Of a DNA stretch of 64,000 nucleotides, positions 56,717 to 64,000 are shown piece after piece (the first letter of the stretch is position 1; each line of letters starts with the position of its first letter). The position numbers and the translations under genes are program-made. The notes beneath the pieces were generated by a model that was not told the DNA's origin, did no database searches, and saw nothing but the letters and a program-made list of their open reading frames with translations. The DNA is taken from assembly GCF_000276665.1 (NCBI RefSeq), contig NW_004955483.1:8191514-8255513 (forward strand). The letters run 5' to 3'. The stretch is from Chinchilla lanigera. Lineage: Eukaryota; Chordata; Mammalia; Rodentia; Chinchillidae.

Positions 56717-58239
56717 GTAAGCAGTGACATGGAGCACAGCAACCCGTGCATAACACCTGTCTCTTTAGGGAGAAAGATGGCATTCTAATTTAAAACTCAA
56801 ACTACAGACAATTCATGTTACTAGTAATATAAAATTAGAATGTCACACTGCAATTACAAAGCACTTTCTCATATTATTTCCTTCTTAAAATATTCGCTGA
56901 TCCCCAGACACACGTTGGTTGATTGTTTCTGCTTTCTTGGTAATGAGAGGAGGTTCAGCAAGACAAAGGGCACCTCCTTGTTCTCAGGCTGAGTGAGTGG
57001 GGTGTGACCACCCTAGAGGGCAAGAGGGCACCACCAGTAACATCCCAGAATGAGTGTGGCCACTGTGATTATAGGTTGCACAAACTGTCTTTCTCTGTGC
57101 CTGCTAAGAAGACTCAGTATCTTTGGAAAGGTTTTCCACTTTTAGGTAGAGATCCCACTGTCCATCAGTTCTATATGTTCCATCAGAGATCCTAGCCAAT
57201 CACAATGTCTGCTGTGTGGAATTGTCCCCTCACTGCTCTGGCCAACTTTTGATGTTGTGTTTACCATTGGGGAAGCCCAAAAGTTAGAGAACAGATGGGG
57301 GAGAGGTGGGGGAGAGGTAAGAAGTAAGGGATCTGTGACATGATTAAAGATCGATTTTGTTACCAGTGGACATTTTATGGAATATCCGAGGAATGCTTAA
57401 TATCAAAAATAATAAGACATTTGGCCGTGCCCTGGCCAGTGATGCTGATTATAGCCATGGTTCCTAAGATGGGATTAGCAGAGGTCATACATACCTATGC
57501 TATATTATCCATTCAGAATCTAAGACATGTTGGGTGAGGGTATGGAATCTGGAATAGACAAGGCTTACTTTTCCCTGGGTTTATACAGAAAAATCTAACT
57601 TAGTTCTTGGATTATGCAAACCCACAAAAATGCCATTTCATGTTTTATAGTTACTGAAAGCATCATTAGAAAATTTCCCTGCTCCTGGAAGATCTGAATC
57701 TCCTTTATCTAACTCTTCTTTCTCCTGCTACTTATTCCCAGAAGCTTCCAAGCATACTGTCAGTTTTGTGATATATTTACTTCTTTCCTCATAGAAAGAG
57801 GCACTGAAATACTGAACAATCCACAGGTGGCTTCGTAGTGAAAGAAAGTACTGAAATTGAGAAACACAAAAACGTTTTAAACAATCGTTACTTTCTAGCC
57901 TGAATATATAGCCCTTGGTTTTGCTAAGTGTCCTGTTGATAATGCGTAAGAAGTATCATGAAATTTTCAAAGTAAAATTTATGTGAAATCACCATGTTAA
58001 AATATATTTCTTAAATATTTAACATTAATACACATTTTATGTCTATAATATACACATAATAAGGCACATCTGGAAAGAATAAAGATCATCTTGAATTCAA
58101 ATAAGTAGTGCAAATAGAGAATAAGATTTAAAAAGACACAAGTAGATACAGGACTTTCCTTGTAGAAACTGTAAATATTGAAAATGATGGAAGAAAAAAA
58201 GAAACTTTTAATGATTACAGAAGAGTGAATTTTTTAGCT
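56717..58239. other. KIF13A: Intronic sequence, nothing recognised
   Basis: No SINE or recognised old repeat. Two open frames of about 63-65 codons (57004-57195, 57340-57537) have no known domain. Confidence 0.4.
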
Positions 58240-58345
58240 AGGTGCTGGGGTACGTGCCTGTAGTCCCAGAACTTTGGAACACTTGAGCCTATAAATGTAA
58301 GACCAGCCTGGTCTTAAATTTATAACAGGACCCCAACTCATAAAC
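58240..58345 (+). repeat. Degenerate B1-like SINE
   Basis: 'gctaggtgctggggtacgtg', 'cctgtagtcccagaacttt' and 'gtaagaccagcctggtctta' keep B1 order. Confidence 0.75.
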
Positions 58346-58551
58346 AGTTTTTCTTTGTTCATACGAAAGCATCAGAAAAGATAGTGTGATTCAGTTTAAC
58401 AACTGATACAAACGATGCATGGATTAGGCCTAGTCCTTCTGATGGGGGGTGGGCTAGCGGGTACATGCACAATGTAATATAAAATCAGTTGTGTTAAAGA
58501 CCACAGAGGTAAACATATGTGAAATATATGGGATGAAAATGTATTTTCTGA

Positions 58552-58635
58552 TTTCTGCAGTCAGAAATGGCAAATTAGATCACCAGTGCCACCTTTCTGC
58601 AGTCAGAAATGGCAAATTAGATCACCAGTGCCACC
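58552..58635 (+). repeat. Perfect 42-bp tandem duplication
   Basis: 58552-58593 is repeated exactly at 58594-58635. Being 14 codons long, it keeps the surrounding frame open and gives two copies of SAVRNGKLDHQCHL in a 106-codon frame (58491-58811) of unknown nature. Confidence 0.97.
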
Positions 58636-59155
58636 TTTTCTACAAAGGACAGCTAGGACTGGGCAGGCTGATTATTAAAATATGTGCTTTGACGCATGGG
58701 AGATATACCAAGTTTAGTGAGCAACTGCTAGATCAAGATCTAAAAGCAAGTGAGCATTTAGAGAAGTTAACCTACTGCTTTGGAATATGCCATTTAGGAA
58801 TAAACAGGTAAAGGCAAAGCAACGTTGCTGAGAGCTTTTTGGGATTCAAGGGAACAACAGTGTTATAGTTTATGTTCTGCCAGAGGTAGAATCCTTGGTA
58901 ATCTCCTTGTACTTTGGATTGGCAAAGTAGATTGGCACCCAGCTTTAGGTGAGGTGTAAAAGGGAAACAGAAGTAAACCAGCCCTCACAGAGACTGCTGG
59001 GGGTTGGAAGACATTTGTGAGATGTAGGAAACCTTACGTAGTAACACTGGATCAAAGTGATGCTAGAATACTGGTTCCCATAAACACCTGGCAGAAAGCA
59101 GATGTAATCCTAAATCTTTAAAGTTTCCACAAACCTTTTAAAAATACACCGTCCA

Positions 59156-59246
59156 AGGCTGGGGATGTGGCTTCGTGATAGAGTACTCAGCCTAGGATGC
59201 ACAAAGCCCTGGGCTCTATTCCCAGCACTGCAGAAAAACAGAAAAC
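59156..59246 (+). repeat. ID SINE, diverged
   Basis: 'aaggctggggatgtggcttc', 'agcctaggatgcacaaagcc' and 'tctattcccagcactgcag'. Confidence 0.85.
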
Positions 59247-59384
59247 ATGTGTAGCACACAAAAATAAAGAGGGTACATGACAAGATAATGCTGCCTATGG
59301 AAGAACCATCAAAAATAATAAAAATAGAAACAGAATCATGAATATTTCACAGCTGTCCAAATTGTTAGATGCAAACTTTAAAAT

Positions 59385-59730
59385 AATATTTATTAGTAAA
59401 TGTGTGTAGTACATAATGAATACATTCATCATGGAAAATTGATACCCACAGATATCACATCTTAGTCCTTTTTATTTCCCCTTCCCTTCCTCTCTTTCCC
59501 TTCTCCTTCATCCTAGATCCCCTTCCCATTTGCAAAAAGATCTTTGTCTTTTGTTTTGCTCTTCAAATTATCTATACTTGGATTTCTTGTATAAGAGAAA
59601 TCATGTGATATTTAACATTTGTGTCTGATTTTTTCACTTGGTGTTCCAATCTCAACAGGCATCCATTTACCTACAGATGACTCCAACTTAGCGTTTTATG
59701 GTTGAGTAGTACTCCTTTATCAATATAAAG
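59385..59730 (-). mobile_element. L1 3' end, contains L1 3'-end-like repeat copy 4
   Basis: 'ttattagtaaatgtgtgtag', 'cataatgaatacattcatca', a C/T-rich stretch, 'tgtataagagaaatcatgtg', 'gtctgattttttcacttgg' and 'ttatggttgagtagtactcc' follow the inverted L1 order from 3' UTR into the ORF2 end. This anchors copies 1-3 as L1 3' ends. Confidence 0.75.
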
Positions 59731-59879
59731 GAGATGAACATTAGACAGGTTAACCTAACTCCTTGAGAGATTAGGTTGTAGATACAACTTTAAAAGAAAT
59801 ACACTTAACTGTGTTTAAGGAAGTAAAACACTATAGATTGAAAAATATTAGAATTGGAAGTTATAAAAAGTGGCAAAAC

Positions 59880-60060
59880 AGATGGAAAAAACAACTCAGT
59901 AGAAATTTCAATTTGAGAAACCCAAACCTCGAGTCAAGAATTTAAGATTTAGCAGCAGAATGGATGCAACTGAAAAGAGAATTAAATAACTGGAAGATAA
60001 ATTAGAAAATTTTGAAATGAAGTACAAAAGAGACAGATGGCATTGGAATAACTGAACATA
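59880..60060 (+). mobile_element. Possible L1 5'/ORF1-region fragment
   Basis: 'gcaactgaaaagagaattaa' and 'ataactggaagataaattag' resemble the coiled-coil part of old L1 ORF1 sequence. Not intact. Confidence 0.5.
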
Positions 60061-60065
60061 CACCT

Positions 60066-60088
60066 TTGTGTGTGTGTGTGTGTGTGTG
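60066..60088 (+). repeat. (GT)n microsatellite
   Basis: About 23 bases of TG repeat between L1 fragments. Confidence 0.93.
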
Positions 60089-60114
60089 AACATCCACCTT
60101 TACAAACAAAAAAC

Positions 60115-61060
60115 AAGACAAAAAACCAGAGTCCTAACATCCTTCACAAAAATTAACTCAAAATGGATAACCGGTCTAGACATAAAGTGCAAAACTATAG
60201 CACCTGTTGATTACATGGGAGAAAATTTAGGTGTTGTTGTGACCTTTTTAGGCGACATTGCCAAAAGCATGATCCCTGAAAGAAAGCATTGATAAGTGGA
60301 ACTTCATTAAAACTGAAAACTTCTCTTTTGCCAAAGACATTGTTAAGAGAGTGGAAGGACAAGCTACAGACTGCGACAAAATATTTTTAAATCCTGATAT
60401 GGGACTTTACCCAAAATATACAAAGAAGTCTTAATACTCAGTGGTAAGAAACAAATTAAAAAATGAAAAGATCTAAAGAGATATCTTACCAAAGAAAGTG
60501 CACAGAGGGCAATATTGCACATAAAGTAGTCAGTGGCATGTCATTAGAGCATTGCACATTAAAACAGTAATGGAATACTACTCCCTACCTGTTAGAATGT
60601 TAGAATGACTAAAACCCCAAAATTTGACAGCACCACAGCTAGTAAAGATGTGGAGCAATAGAAGCTTTGTCATCACTGATAGAAATAATGAATGGGATAG
60701 CCGTTCTAGAAGACAGCCTCCAGCTTCTCACAAAATTACCTATAATCTTACCAGACGATCCAGCAATCAGTGTTTCTACTCCCTCATACAAGTTGAAAAC
60801 TGACATCTGCCCAGAATTCTGCACACAAGTGTTTATAGCAGCTTCGTTCATAAATGTCCTTTGGTGAATTAAATACACCCAGTATATCTATGCATATTAT
60901 TGAGTGATAAGAGAATTGTGCTGTCCTTCTGTGAAAAGACGTAGAGAAACCTTAAATACACATTGCTAAGTGAAAGAAATCAATCTTGAAAAGGCTGCAT
61001 GTTCTATAAATCTATATGATACTTCAAAATAGGCAAAACTATACAGATATTAAAAGGCAA
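60115..61060 (+). pseudogene. L1 ORF2 3' end and 3' UTR, decayed
   Basis: The first part reads TKINSKWITGLDIKCKTIAP, then VDYMGENLG and KSMIPERK before a stop, which is the C-terminal region of L1 ORF2 protein with frame breaks. Downstream 'cttcattaaaactgaaaact', 'ttgccaaagacattgttaag' and 'ttaccagacgatccagcaat' follow the L1M 3' order. Reverse transcriptase and endonuclease domains are absent; the copy cannot be mobile. Confidence 0.85.
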
Positions 61061-61201
61061 CGAGTCGCCAAAGACCTTTGTGACACAATGACTATGGACA
61101 AAGTGGGAAAAGGAAAGGACAGGAGAGGCCACAGGACAAGAGAGGAAAAGAGACTGGCTGGAACAAAAGGACACACACCAGTTGAGAACAAAGAAGATTC
61201 A

Positions 61202-61332
61202 AACACGGGGCGTGGTGGGGCATGCCTGTACTCCCAGCACTCAGAAGGCTGAGCAGGAGGATCACCACAAGTTTGATGCCAGCCTGGGCTATGTAGTGAG
61301 TTCAGGATCCAGCCAGACCCCCTCTCAAAAAA
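61202..61332 (+). repeat. B1 SINE
   Basis: 'ggggcgtggtggggcatgcc', 'ctcccagcactcagaaggct', 'gatgccagcctgggctatgt', then an A8 tail; duplication 'aagattcaa' on both sides (61193-61201, 61333-61341). Confidence 0.95.
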
Positions 61333-61574
61333 AAGATTCAAGTCTGGATATATTGTTAGTCACCCTCACCAATGGACAGAGCCACTGAGCCAGAGGAAAC
61401 TTGTTGCTATGACTCTTTTCTCAGGAATGCCCAAGTGCCTTGCTGGCCTATGTTACCAATGATCTCTTCTATAAATGTCACCCGGGCCTGGCTGGACAGG
61501 AAAGTGCCTCTGGGCACTGCAGACCTCAGGACCAATTCTCTTGTCATTACTTTGACTCTTTCCAAGGAATATTT

Positions 61575-61669
61575 TTTTTTTTTGGTTTTTCTCCGGTACC
61601 GGGAACCGAACTCACGACCTTGCGCTTGCCAGGCAGGCGCTTTTGCTGCTGAGCTAAATCCCCAGCCCC
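61575..61669 (-). repeat. ID SINE, young subfamily
   Basis: 'ccggtaccgggaaccgaact', 'cacgaccttgcgcttgccag' and 'gagctaaatccccagccc'; exact 13-bp duplication 'ccaaggaatattt' (61562-61574, 61670-61682). Confidence 0.97.
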
Positions 61670-61960
61670 CCAAGGAATATTTATTGACATAGCTGGTGTT
61701 TGGGCAGTTGCTGAAGTTATGTCTAATTATATAATAATGGTAAATAATTATTATAATAATCATTGAGCTGTGGTTTGCAGTTTCTGTTACCAGTAAGCAT
61801 TGTGCATAAGAACTATCTAGGATAGGAGTGCTAATTAGGAGGAGGGGAGGGTTTGTCAAAGGGAAAGAGAGTCAGGGACTAGGAGACAGGGAAATCATGC
61901 TGCCTGGGGCAGTGGGGAGAGGAGGAAGAGCCAATTTACTGAGAACCCAGGCTCCCATAA

Positions 61961-61962
<2 letters not shown>

Positions 61963-61993
<31 letters not shown>

Positions 61994-61996
61994 CTG
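61963..61996 (+). repeat. (CTG)n trinucleotide repeat
   Basis: About eleven CTG units with one TTG interruption, giving poly-Leu/Ala frames on one strand and poly-Ala on the other. Confidence 0.95.
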
Positions 61997-62067
61997 TGGT
62001 TAGGGTTGAGAGTTCCTGTACCTCTCTCCAAATTGGGTTTCTTTTTCTTTTTCTTTTTCTTTTTTTT

Positions 62068-62140
62068 GGTACCAAAAATTGAACTCAGGATCTCATGCTT
62101 GCCAGGCAGGCAATATACTGTTGAGCTATATCCCCAGCCA
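62068..62140 (-). repeat. ID SINE with (CTTTTT)n tail
   Basis: 'ggtaccaaaaattgaactca', 'atgcttgccaggcaggcaat' and 'gagctatatccccagcc' after a 62040-62067 CTTTTT tail. Confidence 0.92.
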
Positions 62141-62387
62141 TGATTGTCTGTTTTACCTAAATTCTTTTTCCCTAAGTGTTGTATTAGGGCAAGAACATAA
62201 TGAAGATATTCTTAAAAGTTATTTTCAGTTTTTTATATGGCATGTGTAATGGGGCATAACAATAGAAAGGGAAATGTTATATCTGTATAGATTGCTTTGT
62301 ACCATATCTTTGGATGTTTCCTTTGATAAGTGCCATATTTTATAAAGTGGTGCTCCTAAGTGGAGAAACTTTTATTTCAGCATAGAC

Positions 62388-62474
62388 CAGGGGTGGTGAG
62401 CCTGTGGCATGCCTGCCACAGCAGACTCTTTGTATCACTGAAAGTTCTGAAAGGTTTGCCATCACTGCCGTAGA
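62388..62474. repeat. hAT-like MITE fragment
   Basis: 'caggggtggtgagcctgtgg' followed by 'catgcctgccac' on the left and 'ggtttgccatcactgccgta' on the right are the recognisable ends of a short mammalian element. Central part mostly deleted. Confidence 0.5.
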
Positions 62475-63117
62475 CTCTGTGCATACCTTTTAATTCTTTC
62501 ACCAGTTGTGTATTACGCAGAATTTATAGTGGAAAGTTCTATTTCTCTAATGAAGAAAAATAAGATTTTGGACAAATATGAAGACCCCTGCTATATACCT
62601 CTTATGTAGTTAAAAAAGAGAGAAGCGCCTTTGTCATACAATTCTCAGAGTGGAAGTGTCCTTCCCTCTCAGTATGACTGCAGTTTCCAGTACAAAGTTT
62701 CAGTTTTAGACAGATTGGAAACAGGTTAAAGGGGGTAAATTGCTTGTTAGTTTAGCGGCCTGCTGATAAACTTTGGATCTTGACAGTAAATAATACAGAG
62801 GAAGGAAAGGGATTATTCTGTTTGTTGGACTATATAAGACAAATTTAGGGGGAAAGAAGGAGTTGGGGGAAAATGTAAATATTTGCAAAATCATTTTGTT
62901 TAGGGTCATATGCTGTTTTACTTAGTTTACTTGTTTTAAACTCATGATTGTTGTATTTAATGTCTTTCAATTTAGTGTATGATTTATGTGAATAATTTGA
63001 TCTTGTGAATTAAATTGAACGTCAAGGTTTTCAGTCCCACTTCTGTGTATATAAATGTGTTGGCAAAAACCGTGAGCTGAAGAAATTGATAGCATTATAG
63101 CAAAAGAAAAAAAAGTT

Positions 63118-63203
63118 TTTTCTTCCTGTGGTGCTAGGAATGAAACCCAGGGCCTTGTGGTGCGAGGCAAGCGCTCTACCATTGAGCTACACTCCCATCC
63201 CTA
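63118..63203 (-). repeat. ID SINE, old
   Basis: 'gtgctaggaatgaaacccag', 'gaggcaagcgctctaccatt' and 'gagctacactcccatccc'. Confidence 0.88.
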
Positions 63204-63603
63204 GCTGGTACTTCTTGAAGGCCATAGTCTTTAAAGAAGTACATTGCTGTATAGCAAATACTAACTTTAAGGAATTGCTCAGAAAGAAGAGGAAACTTAT
63301 GTACACCTTTGCTACCTGAGGTGTTTTCCAACCTGTGACTGCCTTCATTTTCTCTTGCCTCCTCTGTTTTGCTGTTGTGAATTTGTAAGACAAGCATTGG
63401 ATCTTGAGAAAAATTCTAGACCAGCAGCACTGTTAAATACAGTAGCCGTTTAGCTACTTACTTTATGAGTGTGCAAAACATGGCTGGGATGAGTTGAGAT
63501 GAAGTGTAAACTACACACCCGATTTCTAAAACATAATTCGGGGTAACAAAGAGAATGCAAGAAAATATTTTGGATATATTGGATTTTTTTTTTTTTTTTT
63601 TTT

Positions 63604-63703
63604 NNNNNNNNNNNNNNNNNNNNNNNNNNNNNNNNNNNNNNNNNNNNNNNNNNNNNNNNNNNNNNNNNNNNNNNNNNNNNNNNNNNNNNNNNNNNNNNNN
63701 NNN
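63604..63703. other. Assembly gap (100 N)
   Basis: Exactly 100 N, the usual placeholder for a gap of unknown size. It directly follows a T20 run. Confidence 0.99.
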
Positions 63704-63785
63704 GCATTCCTGGGGTTAAAATAACCCATGACCATTACTCTTGCTCATATAGTAAAATCCTTCTAATATGTTGCTGGATTTGATT
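63704..63785 (-). mobile_element. L1 ORF2 fragment at the gap edge
   Basis: 'gcattcctggggttaaaata', 'gctcatatagtaaaatcctt' and 'aatatgttgctggattt' match a conserved inverted L1 ORF2 stretch. It is cut by the gap on the left and by a T-rich tract on the right. Confidence 0.65.
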
Positions 63786-63890
63786 TTTTTTGTTTTTTTT
63801 TTTTTGGTTTTTCTCTGGTACCGGGAACCGAACTCACGACCTTGCGCTTGCCAGGCAGGCGCTTTGCCGCTGAGCTAAATCCCCAGCCCC
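63786..63890 (-). repeat. ID SINE, young subfamily
   Basis: 'ggtaccgggaaccgaactca', 'cgaccttgcgcttgccaggc' and 'gccgctgagctaaatcccca', nearly identical to the 26313 and 61575 copies. Its right flank 'tggatatattggatt' matches sequence left of the gap. Confidence 0.95.
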
Positions 63891-63978
63891 TGGATATATT
63901 GGATTAAATACAATATGTTATTAAAATTATTTTGTCTCTCTTTAATGTGTCTATGAAACATATTAAATTGCCTGTGTG

Positions 63979-64000
63979 GGGCTGGGGATGTGGCTCAGTG
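63979..64000 (+). repeat. ID SINE, cut by window end
   Basis: 'ggggctggggatgtggctca' is the first 20 bases of an ID element. Confidence 0.85.

Larger units (their letters stand above)
56717..64000 (+). other. KIF13A: KIF13A intron 3 (start; continues beyond window)
   Basis: Donor gtaagc at 56717. No later KIF13A exon (expected VFAFDYCFW peptide) occurs before the right edge, allowing for the 100-N gap. Confidence 0.8.

Noticed and set aside
58801..58815. Splice donor-like 'acaggtaaag' at the end of the 106-codon frame
   Set aside because: No matching acceptor or family evidence; such hexamers occur by chance every few kb.
60115..61060. Functional L1 retrotransposon
   Set aside because: Only the ORF2 end and 3' UTR remain, with stops and frameshifts; no endonuclease or reverse transcriptase.
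61407..61859. 150-codon minus-strand frame
   Set aside because: It runs through a young ID insertion (61575-61669), so the frame is younger than any plausible gene.

Overview
This is a vertebrate nuclear window, almost certainly a rodent. It holds one protein-coding gene, on the + strand, and only its beginning. Three short exons spell the N-terminus of kinesin-3 motor KIF13A: exon 1 (coding 36-90), exon 2 (299-389) and a 13-nt microexon (56704-56716). The junctions keep phase and give 53 residues, from MSDTKVKVAVRVRPMNRR through ...KQGER to KPPK. The next expected exon, which would continue the core motor sheet and later carry the P-loop, is not in the window. The rest is intron: 208 nt of intron 1, 56,314 nt of intron 2, and at least 7.3 kb of intron 3.

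Layout. 1 to about 700 is a GC-rich, CpG-dense promoter-proximal block. From about 700 to the end the sequence is AT-richer and packed with interspersed repeats. Antisense B1 (7SL-derived) and ID (tRNA-derived) SINEs dominate, along with B1-dID composites, many still flanked by target-site duplications (TSDs). Older layers are MIR and L2 fragments, hAT-Charlie and Tigger-type DNA transposon remnants, MaLR LTRs, truncated L1 pieces, and two LTR pieces of one apparently ERV-derived family in opposite orientation (about 4640-4815 minus, about 14310-15175 plus). Simple repeats include several (GT)n tracts, a (CTG)n tract and an AT palindrome. A 100-N gap lies at 63604-63703.

Organism. B1 plus ID plus B1-dID SINEs indicate Rodentia. 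The young ID subfamily, with 'GCGGCAAAAGCGCCTG' in the tRNA-like head, and the presence of B1-dID argue against mouse or rat. I cannot decide between a hystricomorph, a squirrel-related or a beaver-related species from sequence alone.

Function. KIF13A is a plus-end-directed microtubule motor. The window encodes only the first strand with the adenine-contacting RxRP motif and the following hairpin. Nothing here looks like a second gene, a structural RNA gene or a new multi-gene system. The most interesting signals are the isolated 13-nt microexon, the LTR pair with internal duplications, a foldback MITE, a 120-bp local duplication, and a gap that sits between the two target-site copies of an ID insertion.
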